The notes: a model not told the origin generated them from the letters alone. Positions 30,061-39,219 are shown, numbered from the stretch's first letter. The stretch is DNA of 64,000 bases from Psychrobacter namhaensis (GCF_016107545.1 NZ_JABASS010000010.1:1-64000); one strand, 5' to 3'. Numbers and translations are program-made.

Positions 30061-30165
30061 ACAAAAAACAGTTTACCATAGGTCAATTATGTTGGGGCAT
30101 AGACAGTACCGTGCTTTTTTACATCATTCTTTTACTTTGAATTCATTGTAGAGTAAAAACAGAAA

Positions 30166-30194
30166 AATAAGGCCAACAGAGCGTTGACCTTATT
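30166..30194 (-). terminator. Terminator downstream of bamD
   Basis: Arms ATAAGGCCAAC and GTTGACCTTAT pair at 10 of 11 positions with a 5-nt loop. On the minus strand it is followed by TTTTCT. It lies between the bamD stop and the dnaG start. Confidence 0.75.
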
Positions 30195-30251
30195 ATTTAT
30201 GATGTGCAATCGACGGTATAAAATCAAAAAAAGTCACTTAATCTGATTTAA

Positions 30252-31436
30252 CTAGTCCTCATCACCCACATCTGTATCCGTATTCGTTTCAGGTAGCGTT
30301 GTACGGCGCGTAGGATTCATGTTTTGCGGATCAACGGTCGCTTCTCGAGCAGTAGAGCCAGTGCTTGATTGGCTGGTGACTCGTTCTGTAGACGCTTCCG
30401 GCAGACCTAAGCCCACATTGATGCCGGCGTTACGTACAGCCGAGGTATTGACCGCAGGCGCATTGGTAGTGTTGTCGCTAGGCAGTCTTAATTGGTTGAC
30501 GTTACGAATCATCTGCGTCTTGGTGGCACCATTGTACTCGCCCGTTGCGACTGAGGTGTCTTGCATACTTGAGCGGCCAAGCTGACCAAAAGTCAATTTG
30601 TTAAGCCAAGTGCGATCACGTTTGGTCTCTAATCTCACACGGCCGTCACTGGTTAGCCAATTTGGATAGTTAATTTGTAATAGTGTTTTGTACTCATTTG
30701 CCAAGTCCGTCAGACCTAATTTGTCATGGCTATAAGCGAGAACAGCGATGGCTTCAGGAATAGATTCACTGAGTGGATAGTACTGAAACACCCATTTGGC
30801 ACGATTGACAGCGGCCACGTAAGCTTCGCGCTCAATATACCAATTGGCAGCGCTCATCTCACTTTCAGCAAACTGATTGTAAATAAAGGTCATGCGCTGA
30901 GCGGCATCTGGTGTGTAAGGGCTATTAGGGTATTTGTTGATAAGCTCTTGGAAGTTTGCAAAGGCAATGCGTAAGTACGCTGTATCACGCTCAGCTTGGT
31001 TTAGCTTAAACAGTTTTAGGCCCTCTGATGAGCCTTGCATATTGGCCACGCCGCGCACATAGTAGGCATAGCTGACTTGTGGATTAGAAGGGTAGAGATT
31101 GATGAACTGCTCAGCGCTGGCCGCTGCCATTTCATATTTACCACTTTCATATTGGGCATACATGATATCAAGCAACGCCTGTTCGGCATATTGTCCAGTA
31201 GGATAGAAAGTGCGTAGATTGGTCAGATCTTCGATGGCTTGGGTATAGCGACCTTTATCAATCTGGGCGATCGCATCGTTATAATAACCTTGCTCTGACT
31301 TTTCGGCCGTCTCTACCGCATCGACGTCTGCACCGCCGGTTAAATTTTTAAAAGTCTGACAACCCACTAGATTGACGCTTAACGCCAGTAGGGTTATTGA
31401 GGACAGTTTGATAAACGTATTGCCAACAGCTTGCAT
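30252..31436 (-). CDS. bamD: Outer-membrane assembly lipoprotein BamD
   Basis: Essential BAM-complex lipoprotein (394 aa) that helps insert beta-barrel proteins. The lipobox LVGC lies at about residues 24-27 from the chosen ATG, followed by five TPR-like repeats (YNDAIAQIDKGRYTQAIEDL, YYVRGVANMQGS, MTFIYNQFAESEMSAANWYI). The ATG at 31436 has GGAGAAGA upstream and places the signal peptide correctly; the open frame back to 31463 is not needed. The C-terminal 110 residues are a Thr/Ser/Asn-rich low-complexity extension; E. coli BamD is about 245 aa. Divergent from rluD, a common proteobacterial arrangement. Confidence 0.95.
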   Translation of the reverse strand: MQAVGNTFIKLSSITLLALSVNLVGCQTFKNLTGGADVDAVETAEKSEQGYYNDAIAQIDKGRYTQAIEDLTNLRTFYPTGQYAEQALLDIMYAQYESGKYEMAAASAEQFINLYPSNPQVSYAYYVRGVANMQGSSEGLKLFKLNQAERDTAYLRIAFANFQELINKYPNSPYTPDAAQRMTFIYNQFAESEMSAANWYIEREAYVAAVNRAKWVFQYYPLSESIPEAIAVLAYSHDKLGLTDLANEYKTLLQINYPNWLTSDGRVRLETKRDRTWLNKLTFGQLGRSSMQDTSVATGEYNGATKTQMIRNVNQLRLPSDNTTNAPAVNTSAVRNAGINVGLGLPEASTERVTSQSSTGSTAREATVDPQNMNPTRRTTLPETNTDTDVGDED

Positions 31437-32155
31437 ACTTCTTCTCCGACACAAGATGCACAATAGCAGCAGCGCTACTATGCTATATAAAAGGTTAATA
31501 ATAAAAAACGATGCTTATGGTATCAATTAACTGTCTATTATTGAGTACGTTCATCATGAAGCGGACGCGACATCAACGTGATTTTTATCTAATGAGGTTT
31601 TGGCCCCGTCCGTGTTACTCGGGCCTTGGGTCAATACCACATCACCACAGCTAACGTTAAAATACAGTTGTTTTAAAAATACAATGCCATAGCATACAGC
31701 AAAATATGGCGATACTTTATAGAATAACGTTTGTTTCGTCTATTTTTTGCCTCGACAGACTACTGCTTGCAAGCTACGTGATAGTCGTGTCTTGTCTGCA
31801 TTTGGTATTTTAACATGGGCGACTATCATGAGCGATGTCGAATGTCATTGTCACTGATAAATATACAGTAAATTACAGCAATGTCATATTTTAGAGAGTT
31901 AGCCATTTTGGCCATGATTGTTTGAGACATGACGTTATCATCAAAAAATGACAGATAACACACAGCTTCTATAGGGCTTAAGCGCTCAGCATGGTACACT
32001 ATTGCAGGACTGGCTCTACTGTTTTTGGCAACGATTATATTTATCATGTGCCATTAATCCGCGAGGGGCAGTCTGTTTTTTATAAAGTTGCGATTACAGC
32101 TTCTTTAACCATTTTCTCAAAAGTTGCCTGACCAAACGATTTCAGGGGCTTTGTT
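31437..32155. other. Divergent region bamD / rluD
   Basis: About 720 nt. It must contain promoters for both flanking genes. A 73-codon minus-strand frame (31826-32047) lacks a ribosome-binding site and any family resemblance, so I do not call it. No repeats or RNA gene recognised. Confidence 0.4.
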
Positions 32156-33394
32156 ATGTATATATCTGCTATGAATAATAATGCTATAACTACCCATTTA
32201 CCACCGAATCAATCGTTAGATATTGATTCATCAGCACAAGAGTCACCAATGCCAAATGATGTTTTAAAGAATAGTGAGTTACCTGACGATAATCAGACAG
32301 CGCTTGATGAGCAAAGGCAAGATGAGGTGCTCGATGATGACGACGTGCTCGAAGAGGGTAGCGATGACATTAATGAAGACGTTGATGATAGCGATGATGA
32401 CGAGACCACAGTAGCCGGTCAAGCAGTGCCGGTGATTGTGGATATGACGCACACTGTCACAGAAGATCAGTCAGGTCTGCGTATTGATAAGGTAGCGTCG
32501 CAGGTGTTTACAGACTTTTCGCGTGTACAGCTACAAGGCTGGATCAGTGATGGCAGTTTACTCTATAACGGTAGTGTGCAAAGACCTAAGGTCCGCGTCA
32601 AGGCAGACGATGTGTTGCATCTATCGACCACGCTGGAGCAGCATAGCGAAGATCAGCCAGAAGATATAGATATCGACGTCGTCTATGAAGATGATGATGT
32701 ATTGGTGATTAATAAACCTGTTGGTATGGTCGTACATCCTGGCGCTGGTAATCAGACGGGCACCTTGGTCAATGCGTTACTGTATCACTATCCACAGCAG
32801 CATCATTTGCCGCGTGCAGGGCTGGTGCACCGTATTGACAAAGACACCTCAGGGCTACTACTGATTGGTAAAACCAAGCCGGCTCAAATGGCACTGATGG
32901 AGCAGCTAAAAGACAAGTCAGTCTATCGCCATTACCAGTGTGTGGTGGCAGGGGATGCAGCAAGCTTATTACGTCATCGCCGCATTGATGCACCGATTGG
33001 TCGACATCGCAATCAGCGTACCAAAATGACCGTAATGACGGCAGGACGTGAGGCCGTCACGCATTTATTAAACGTCACACCTCTGAACGAAAACTACTGT
33101 CTATTAGACGTAGGACTTGAGACTGGGCGTACCCATCAGATTCGTGTGCATTTGAGTCATGTAACTTATCCGATAGTAGGTGACCGTGTCTATGGTGGCC
33201 GTCGCCAATTGCGTGCAGGTCTGACAGAAGCGCAGCGTCAAGCGATTAGTAACTTTCCCCGTCAAGCCTTGCACGCTTATACCCTAGGCTTTGTTCATCC
33301 GGCGACAGGTGAGGATATTGAAGTGACAACGCCCCTCCCTGAAGATATGCTGCAATTAATAGCAGTGCTTAGCGATGGCTATGATGACGAATAG
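32156..33394 (+). CDS. rluD: 23S rRNA pseudouridine synthase RluD
   Basis: Modifies uridines 1911, 1915 and 1917 of 23S rRNA helix 69 (by homology to E. coli RluD). The S4 RNA-binding domain (about 105-150; RIDKVASQVFTDFSR) is followed by the catalytic domain with Asp228 in HRIDKDTSGL and the GRTHQIRVHL motif. AGGGG precedes the ATG. The first 95 residues are an extension rich in Asp and Glu (long DDDD/EE runs) not found in the 326-aa E. coli enzyme. pgeF follows 98 nt later, the usual partner gene. Confidence 0.94.
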   Translation: MYISAMNNNAITTHLPPNQSLDIDSSAQESPMPNDVLKNSELPDDNQTALDEQRQDEVLDDDDVLEEGSDDINEDVDDSDDDETTVAGQAVPVIVDMTHTVTEDQSGLRIDKVASQVFTDFSRVQLQGWISDGSLLYNGSVQRPKVRVKADDVLHLSTTLEQHSEDQPEDIDIDVVYEDDDVLVINKPVGMVVHPGAGNQTGTLVNALLYHYPQQHHLPRAGLVHRIDKDTSGLLLIGKTKPAQMALMEQLKDKSVYRHYQCVVAGDAASLLRHRRIDAPIGRHRNQRTKMTVMTAGREAVTHLLNVTPLNENYCLLDVGLETGRTHQIRVHLSHVTYPIVGDRVYGGRRQLRAGLTEAQRQAISNFPRQALHAYTLGFVHPATGEDIEVTTPLPEDMLQLIAVLSDGYDDE

Positions 33395-33492
33395 CCATTT
33401 TTAACCGTACGGTAAAAGCTCTCGTCACGGATAGGAAAAGCAGTAGACAGCTGTCAATGAGACAAAGACGACTCACTAAGTGGTAAATTGGC

Positions 33493-34467
33493 ATGATAAA
33501 TAAACTTCCAATAACATTGCTCACGCAAATTGATGATGTGGCTGTTTTTCAGACGGCCGCTTTTACTAATGCTGAGACTGTGAGTGCCAGCGATTTTGAC
33601 TTAAAAAATCAGCAGTTAGAGCCGCACAATGGCGCCAATTATGGTGAGCTGAACTTAGGGTTGCATGTTAGTGATGAGGCAACAAAGGTGCTGGACAATC
33701 GCATGCGCCTATTGGCTGCCATTAATGAGCAGTTTTTCACCCTATCATCGCAGCGCTTCCAAGACATACCTATCAAACGCTTACACTGGGTCAATCAGAT
33801 TCATGGTAAGCAAATCCATGATGTCGATGCCACTGCCCTCAGTATGCAGCCAGTGGCCGCAGATGCGATGATCAGTCAACAGACAGGTCTTGGACTGGCG
33901 ATTATGACAGCGGACTGTGTCCCCATTGTCTTGTATCAACCTACGAGTGGACAGATTGCAGCGATTCATGCAGGCTGGCAGGGGCTGGCTGCTGGAATTA
34001 TTCCAGCAACGGTAAAACGCTTTAAGGAGTCTGGGGAGATCAAGGCTTGGATTGGCGTTTGCATTAGTCAGGATAACTATGAAGTTGGTGTTCAGGTGCG
34101 CGATCAGCTACTAAAAGGGTGCATAGAAAATACATCACTGACTAAAGCGAGCATTGATAGTTTTGATCAGCGATATGCTATCCATTCGGATGATGTCAGC
34201 AAGAATGGTAGCAAGGCGCCGCATTTACCTGAGACAGTTGATAAAGCGACAATTCACGCGACAAGCGCCGCAAAAAAAATTAAGCTGAATTTACCAAAGT
34301 TGGCAGCAGATCAGTTAAGTAGCGCTGGTGTGAGGTTAGCTCATGAGTCACTTATACACTGTAGTTATGCCGATGACCGTTATTACTCCTATCGGCGTCA
34401 GACACACTTACAGCAGCCTGCTACGGGGCGTATGGCGCTGGTTATTGCACGCGCTGCTTCTGTATGA
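33493..34467 (+). CDS. pgeF: PgeF/YfiH-family purine nucleoside phosphorylase (laccase-domain protein)
   Basis: Multicopper polyphenol oxidase/YfiH family (324 aa). Reported activities include purine nucleoside phosphorylase/deaminase and a peptidoglycan-editing role. Family motifs are visible: MTADCVPIVLY (Cys ligand), AAIHAGWQGLAAGI (His) and the C-terminal CSYADDRYYSYRR. The usual length is about 245 aa; extra residues lie near the N-terminus and at about residues 215-275. It follows rluD on the same strand, the standard order rluD-pgeF, near bamD. Confidence 0.88.
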   Translation: MINKLPITLLTQIDDVAVFQTAAFTNAETVSASDFDLKNQQLEPHNGANYGELNLGLHVSDEATKVLDNRMRLLAAINEQFFTLSSQRFQDIPIKRLHWVNQIHGKQIHDVDATALSMQPVAADAMISQQTGLGLAIMTADCVPIVLYQPTSGQIAAIHAGWQGLAAGIIPATVKRFKESGEIKAWIGVCISQDNYEVGVQVRDQLLKGCIENTSLTKASIDSFDQRYAIHSDDVSKNGSKAPHLPETVDKATIHATSAAKKIKLNLPKLAADQLSSAGVRLAHESLIHCSYADDRYYSYRRQTHLQQPATGRMALVIARAASV

Positions 34468-34583
34468 GAGTATGCGATGTGTTGTGTAGAGGTTTTAGGC
34501 AAACGCTGAGCCTGTCTAACTGACTTCGCCCATTCATTTGTATTATTTTTATCCCATCATTTATAGCCATTATTAGAGTTTGT

Positions 34584-35201
34584 ATGAATAAATCTACCGA
34601 GCCGTCTTTCACGTCCACAACCACTGACCACGTGCCCAATGTATCGATTGCTGTTATTTTCCACAGTAACTATGGTCATACTAAGCGCGTTGCCGAAGCA
34701 ATAGTCAAAGGTGCACACCAGCAACTGCCAGAAACCCAAGCTAAAGCCGTGGATGTCCATGATGTCGATTGGGACTATCTCGATCAGGCCGATTTGTTGG
34801 TGTTCGGCAGTGCTGTATATATGGGTAGCGTGACGGCTGAATTTAAGACTTTTATGGATGAGACTTCAAAGCGCTGGTATCACCGTAAATGGGAAGGTAA
34901 GTGGGCCGCCGCTTTTGCCAATTCAGGTGGATTAAGCGGTGACAAACTGGCGGTATTACAGCAGATTGCTCTATATGCTATGCAGCATGGCATGAACTGG
35001 ATTGGCTTACCACTGATGCCAACAGGTCATGAGGAACATGATTTGAACCGTCTATCTAGCTTTTTGGGCTTAATGACCCAGTCACTTGATGGGCCACCTG
35101 AAGAAACACCTGGGTCTGGTGATATCGATACGGCCATTTGGTTTGGTGATCATTTGGCCAAAACCATTATTAAGCATCAGCCAGCCGCTTCAAAAAGCTA
35201 A
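34584..35201 (+). CDS. WrbA-like flavodoxin-family NAD(P)H:quinone oxidoreductase
   Basis: Flavodoxin-fold protein (205 aa). After about 20 variable residues comes the FMN phosphate loop (IFHSNYGHTKRVAEAI), then the FGSAVYMGSVTAEFKTFMDET segment and FANSGGLSGDK, which match the WrbA/flavodoxin-like oxidoreductase pattern. It probably reduces quinones with NAD(P)H using FMN. Length agrees with WrbA (about 200 aa), but the motifs are divergent, so it is a family-level call. A terminator follows 60 nt later. Confidence 0.8.
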   Translation: MNKSTEPSFTSTTTDHVPNVSIAVIFHSNYGHTKRVAEAIVKGAHQQLPETQAKAVDVHDVDWDYLDQADLLVFGSAVYMGSVTAEFKTFMDETSKRWYHRKWEGKWAAAFANSGGLSGDKLAVLQQIALYAMQHGMNWIGLPLMPTGHEEHDLNRLSSFLGLMTQSLDGPPEETPGSGDIDTAIWFGDHLAKTIIKHQPAASKS

Positions 35202-35261
35202 CGTAGCCTATGATTCAGTTGCTGTTATTAAGTCATTAACAATGTTTTATAGAAGTTAGAG

Positions 35262-35292
35262 GGCAGATATCAAACCGATATCTGCCTTTTTT
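35262..35292 (+). terminator. Terminator after the WrbA-like gene
   Basis: Perfect 10-bp stem GGCAGATATC / GATATCTGCC with a 5-nt loop followed by TTTTTT. Confidence 0.9.
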
Positions 35293-35304
35293 GTTTTTCT
35301 TATT

Positions 35305-35445
35305 TTATGGAGTGCCACTTTGAACCACGATGGTGGTAGCAGGGAGATTTTTGACAGGAATGGGACTTTCAACGAATTGAAATGATTGACAGCCTGTAAA
35401 TAGCATGGTTGTGGTAGCTAAACAGATAACGGTTAACGATTTCAT
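35305..35445 (-). CDS. Small lipoprotein, 46 residues
   Basis: A very short gene that I found by reading the minus strand. It starts ATG AAA with a charged residue, followed by a hydrophobic stretch and the lipobox LFTGC (residues 15-19, lipidated Cys19). The mature peptide is only 28 residues (QSFQFVESPIP... ending VVQSGTP) with two prolines and no charged cluster. No strong ribosome-binding site is seen. It is convergent with the WrbA-like gene and upstream of tnpB on the opposite strand. Function unknown; other possibilities are a truncated lipoprotein or a chance frame, but the signal is convincing. Confidence 0.6.
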   Translation of the reverse strand: MKSLTVICLATTTMLFTGCQSFQFVESPIPVKNLPATTIVVQSGTP

Positions 35446-35547
35446 AATGGTGTCTCAGAAGGCAGTTTGACCCAATATAGTGGCTATTGCGTATGAGCAA
35501 ACACGATCACGGTAAGGAATAAAGTGGGTTTTGAACCATTATATATA

Positions 35548-35572
35548 AAAACCTCTCAGTAGCAGAGGGTTA
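35548..35572 (+). repeat. Imperfect hairpin upstream of tnpB
   Basis: AACCTCT and AGAGGGTT form a short stem with one bulge and a 7-nt loop about 100 nt before the tnpB start. Such subterminal hairpins mark left ends of IS200/IS605 elements. I cannot locate the exact end. Confidence 0.35.
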
Positions 35573-35663
35573 TTAAACAGTTACCTAAAACCTATCTAAT
35601 CTTAATTATTTATAATTAAAATAAGCAATTCATCTATCAACCAAAAGAAGTTAAAAAAGCATT

Positions 35664-36818
35664 ATGATCCGTGGTCATATCATCGAACTCAAACCCAACA
35701 ACGTACAAGCAAATCACTTTGCTCGTGCTTGCGGCGTGGCGAGAAAAGCCTACAACTGGGCTTTGTACGAGTGGCAACGGCAGTATGCGCTTGACAAGGC
35801 GTACCGTGAGGCGTGTTTGGCGACTGGTATTGAGATTGATACCAAAAAGCTAAATAAACCTTCACAAGCGAAGCTCAGACGCGAATTGAATGCTATTAAG
35901 CGTGAATTATTTCCTTATATGCTGGAAGTCACCAAATGCGCTCCGCAAGCAGCAATCATGCAGCTGGGTGATGCTTATAACAACTTCTTTAAAGGCCTCA
36001 CGAAATACCCAACGGCTCGTAAGAAAGGGCGTGACGATAAATTTAGTCTGTCTAATGACCAATTCGCTATCAAAGGTAAGTCCATTCGCATACCCAATCT
36101 AGGCTGGGTTCGTATGAAAGAGCCGCTACGTTTTGACGGTAAGATTATGTCAGCCACCATCTCCAAGCGGGGCGGTAAGTGGTTTGTCAGTGTGGCCGTT
36201 GAGATTGACGATACGATTAAAAAAGTGGTTAGAACTGGAAAAATCGCAGGTATAGACCTTGGTATTACTGATTTATTGGTTTTATCAGACGGCACTAAAA
36301 TCAAAGCACCAAAGCCACTAAAAGCAAACCTTAAAAAACTAAGAACGCTAAACAAAGCGCTCAGTCGCAAGAAGAAAGGTAGTAAAAACAGAGAAAAAGC
36401 GAAAACCAAGCTCTCTCGTTTGCACTACAAGATCAGATGCATTAGGCAAGATTCTTTGCATAAAATAACCTCTGATTTGGTTAAAGCGTTCGATGTGATG
36501 GCAATTGAGGATTTAAACGTCAAAGGTATGGTCAAGAACCGCAGATTGTCACGGGCGATCAGTGATTTGGGTTTCTTTGAATTTAAGCGACAGCTTATCT
36601 ACAAAGCCAATGAGCAAGGCAAGACGGTAAAGTCAGTTGGGCGCTTCTATCCCAGCTCCAAGACCTGTACAAACTGCAATCATATCCTTGGTAAAGATGA
36701 GCTGACGTTGAAGATGCGCGACTGGATCTGTCCTAGCTGTCAGACAAAACATGACCGCGACCTCAACGCCAGCATCAATATTTTAAATAACGCGACTGTC
36801 ATCTTAACAGCCGCATAA
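35664..36818 (+). CDS. tnpB: IS200/IS605-family TnpB RNA-guided nuclease
   Basis: OrfB/TnpB protein (384 aa, full length for the family), the ancestor of Cas12 nucleases. The RuvC-like active site appears complete: Asp198 in AGIDLGITD, Glu282 in AIEDLNVKGM and the HDRDLNAS motif (Asp364/Asp366). A four-Cys zinc ribbon (Cys335, Cys338, Cys356, Cys359) lies between the last two. The N-terminal helix-turn-helix region (about 1-120) is intact. No tnpA is within reach, so the element is a solitary tnpB type. The guide (omega/re) RNA would be made from the 3' end of the gene and the sequence beyond it. Confidence 0.92.
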   Translation: MIRGHIIELKPNNVQANHFARACGVARKAYNWALYEWQRQYALDKAYREACLATGIEIDTKKLNKPSQAKLRRELNAIKRELFPYMLEVTKCAPQAAIMQLGDAYNNFFKGLTKYPTARKKGRDDKFSLSNDQFAIKGKSIRIPNLGWVRMKEPLRFDGKIMSATISKRGGKWFVSVAVEIDDTIKKVVRTGKIAGIDLGITDLLVLSDGTKIKAPKPLKANLKKLRTLNKALSRKKKGSKNREKAKTKLSRLHYKIRCIRQDSLHKITSDLVKAFDVMAIEDLNVKGMVKNRRLSRAISDLGFFEFKRQLIYKANEQGKTVKSVGRFYPSSKTCTNCNHILGKDELTLKMRDWICPSCQTKHDRDLNASINILNNATVILTAA

Positions 36819-36960
36819 CCGCGTTTTATTGGACGGTGAGTTCCATCGCCAATTAAAAAAGTCTGTGGAGTCGTGGTCAGTCTAAGTCTCAAACGAGAAG
36901 TAGCGCGTGACAGTGAAGTAGAAAGAAAACGTCAAATCTGGCTAATAGTTAATATTAGTT
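36819..36960 (+). ncRNA. Possible omega/reRNA and right-end region of the tnpB element
   Basis: Downstream of the tnpB stop there are a small stem (GGTGA ... TCGCC near 36835-36860) and two GAAGTAG repeats at about 36896 and 36917, as often seen in the conserved 3' parts of tnpB elements that form the guide-RNA scaffold and right end. The exact boundaries, guide and TAM cannot be fixed from one copy. Confidence 0.4.
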
Positions 36961-37145
36961 AGGTTTGAGTAAGATTTTTGGAACGGTTAGAAGCGATGTA
37001 TGCGGAACTTTTACTTTTAAAGAAAATGATCTATTTATGATAGTAGGGGTTTTTCTGTTCGTAAACCCTCTCTACGTTTTACTAACCCTCTGTATCATCC
37101 AAAATACAAGCCCCTGTCCAGAGTTTTTACGGACGTGCGAATGGG

Positions 37146-37173
37146 TTGTATTCTAAATAAGAATAGTGATAAT
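37146..37173 (+). promoter_or_regulatory. Candidate promoter for xdhABC-guaD
   Basis: TTGTAT, 16 nt, GATAAT. Transcription would start near 37180, immediately before the operator at 37185, which fits repression by a bound TetR-type protein. Confidence 0.4.
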
Positions 37174-37184
37174 ATGTTGAAAGC

Positions 37185-37198
37185 TGACCAAATAGTCA
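37185..37198 (+). promoter_or_regulatory. RutR-like operator upstream of xdhABC-guaD
   Basis: TGACCAAATAGTCA, 13 of 14 bases identical to the site at 52858 and (inverted) 50371. It resembles the RutR box TTGACCANNTGGTCAA. Located about 320 nt before xdhA. Confidence 0.7.
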
Positions 37199-37209
37199 AG
37201 TATCATCTG

Positions 37210-37236
37210 GTGTCAGTTTTCTATCGAGACTGACAC
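37210..37236. repeat. Inverted repeat downstream of the xdh operator
   Basis: GTGTCAGT and ACTGACAC form a perfect 8-bp inverted repeat separated by 11 nt, 11 bp after the RutR-like operator. It may be a second regulator site or a leader hairpin; there is no T run. Confidence 0.45.
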
Positions 37237-37518
37237 ACAATTGCCGCTACCTTTAATGCCACGCTTTCAAGAGAAAAGGGATGTCTTTATATTTTTAAGT
37301 TTGATGGATCATGGTGTGTAATAACCTTCTTTATCTAACATAATAGAGTATTGTAGTCATCAGCGTGCTCAGTATGTGGGTTCGTATCGATCGCTAAGAA
37401 GCGCTGTCTAAATGATTGCCATGTGATACAAGTCAAGCACTTGATTTTAGTATGCCAGCCGTTCACGTCCTTAAGCCTTATGCTTATATTTATTATTTTA
37501 TTTTAGCCGAGTCTTGCT

Positions 37519-39219
37519 ATGATTAGTTTTTATTTGAATGGGAAACGCCATGAGCTAACCCAGCTTAACCCTAATACGACGGTGCTTGAGTATCTACGAT
37601 TGCATGAAGGCCAAACGGATACCAAGGAAGGCTGCGGTAGTGGCGACTGCGGGGCGTGTACGGTCATGGTGCAGCGCCTACCTGTGGCAGGTCAGCCGCA
37701 AGGTAATGCCGAACCGTTTTATACCATCAATTCTTGCATCACTTTGGTGTCGCTCATGGATGGTCACCATCTTATGACAGCGTCTTATTTGGCGGACAAT
37801 CCTGAGCATCATCCAGAACGTGCGTGGCTGCATCCAGCGCAGCAAGCCATGGTGGAGTGTCATGGGTCGCAGTGCGGTTTTTGTACGCCTGGGTTTGTGA
37901 TGTCGCTTGCTTGTGTCTACGAAAACAATCGTATGCAGAAAAATCAAGAGGTGGGGGGCCAGAGCGCCACAGCCAACCAACTGAGCTATGAGAAGGTGGT
38001 TGCCTCGATATCTGGCAATCTATGTCGCTGCACAGGGTACCGGCCTATTATCGAAGCAGGCCTATTGATGAGCGATATTGGTCAGCAAAGAGAGGCCGAG
38101 CAGTCAGCGGTGAAAGACTTAACCAGCACTCTAGCGACAGATGTCATGGCAAGTACAAAAGAGTCAGCAGTATCTAAAGAGGCGCCAGTGGCAGCTGCGT
38201 TAAACGATGGCGCATCTATGACTGTTGAACCTGCCCTGATTGATGCTGTAAGGCAGTTATATATCCCAAAAACCTTAGATGAGCTTGATGCGCTGTTAGC
38301 TGCCAATCCTCAGGCAACTATTTGGGCAGGTGGTACAGACTTAGGATTGAGTGTCACACAGCACTTGGTCGATCATGATGTCATCATTCAGCTCTCAGGG
38401 GTTAAGGCTCTAAAATCTTGGACGCTGTCTGACTCAAATAGTGATAAATCGAGTAATCATCAAGCCAAACGCCAATCATTGGTGATAGGCGCTGGTATGA
38501 GTTACCAGCAGATGCAACCTGTGCTTGAGCAGTATTTTCCGGTCTTTGCTCAACTGTTTGAGCGTATTGCCTCACCGCAAATTCGTAATATGGGCACCAT
38601 TGGTGGTAATGTAGCCAACGCCTCGCCGATTGGGGATTTGCCACCGATTTTATTGGCGTTGGATGCGTCCATTCATTTGCGTCATTGCGCGCTTAATCGC
38701 GAAAACTCAGGCGGTGAAGCCAAGACAGGTAGTGAAGCCAATAAGAGTAACGCGCTTTATACGGATGAGATCATACCGTTATCAGAGTTTTTCTTAGATT
38801 ATAAAAAGACCAAGCTGCAAGCAGGCAGTTACGTTGTCGCTATCCATCTTCCCCTGATGCAGGACAACCAGCACTTATTTATTCATAAAATTAGCAAACG
38901 TTATGAAGATGATATCTCGGCGTGTTTGCTGGCTGCACGAATCGATGTGTCAGCAGATGGCACGTCTATTGAAAACGCAAAGCTGGGTTTAGGCGGCATG
39001 GCGGCAATACCTCTGTTGGCCACAAAGTGTCAGCAAGCGCTTATTGGTCAAGCTACCGAAGTTGCGAGTTTTGAGAAGGCAGCACAAGTGTTATCCGCCG
39101 ATGTGACACCAATGACTGATGTCAGAGCCAGCCGGGAGTATCGCACCCATGTGGTACAGCGGCTGTTGGTAAAGTGCGGCAAGCAATTGGTAAAAGAATT
39201 ACAGGCTGAGAGCGTTTGA
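37519..39219 (+). CDS. xdhA: Xanthine dehydrogenase small subunit (FeS/FAD)
   Basis: Electron-transfer subunit (566 aa) of the cytosolic molybdenum hydroxylase that oxidises hypoxanthine and xanthine to urate. The N-terminal plant-type 2Fe-2S domain has Cys39, Cys44 and Cys47 (GCGSGDCGAC); the second 2Fe-2S domain shows CHGSQCGFC and GNLCRCTGYRP; the FAD domain (about 250-560) has WAGGTDLG and the NMGTIGGNVANASPIGD motif. A poorly conserved Ala/Ser/Glu linker (about 190-245) joins them. First gene of the xdhABC-guaD block. Confidence 0.97.
   Translation: MISFYLNGKRHELTQLNPNTTVLEYLRLHEGQTDTKEGCGSGDCGACTVMVQRLPVAGQPQGNAEPFYTINSCITLVSLMDGHHLMTASYLADNPEHHPERAWLHPAQQAMVECHGSQCGFCTPGFVMSLACVYENNRMQKNQEVGGQSATANQLSYEKVVASISGNLCRCTGYRPIIEAGLLMSDIGQQREAEQSAVKDLTSTLATDVMASTKESAVSKEAPVAAALNDGASMTVEPALIDAVRQLYIPKTLDELDALLAANPQATIWAGGTDLGLSVTQHLVDHDVIIQLSGVKALKSWTLSDSNSDKSSNHQAKRQSLVIGAGMSYQQMQPVLEQYFPVFAQLFERIASPQIRNMGTIGGNVANASPIGDLPPILLALDASIHLRHCALNRENSGGEAKTGSEANKSNALYTDEIIPLSEFFLDYKKTKLQAGSYVVAIHLPLMQDNQHLFIHKISKRYEDDISACLLAARIDVSADGTSIENAKLGLGGMAAIPLLATKCQQALIGQATEVASFEKAAQVLSADVTPMTDVRASREYRTHVVQRLLVKCGKQLVKELQAESV

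Larger units (their letters stand above)
36961..37518. other. xdhA upstream region
   Basis: About 560 nt without a convincing gene (a 63-codon frame at 36965 begins with TTG and looks accidental). Contains a promoter candidate, a purine operator (37185-37198) and an inverted repeat (37210-37236), followed by about 280 nt of possible 5' leader before xdhA. Confidence 0.5.

Noticed and set aside
31826..32047. 73-codon minus-strand frame between bamD and rluD
   Set aside because: No ribosome-binding site, no family resemblance, and it lies in a divergent promoter region.
36965..37156. 63-codon plus-strand frame downstream of tnpB
   Set aside because: Begins with TTG, has no ribosome-binding site and overlaps the candidate xdh promoter.
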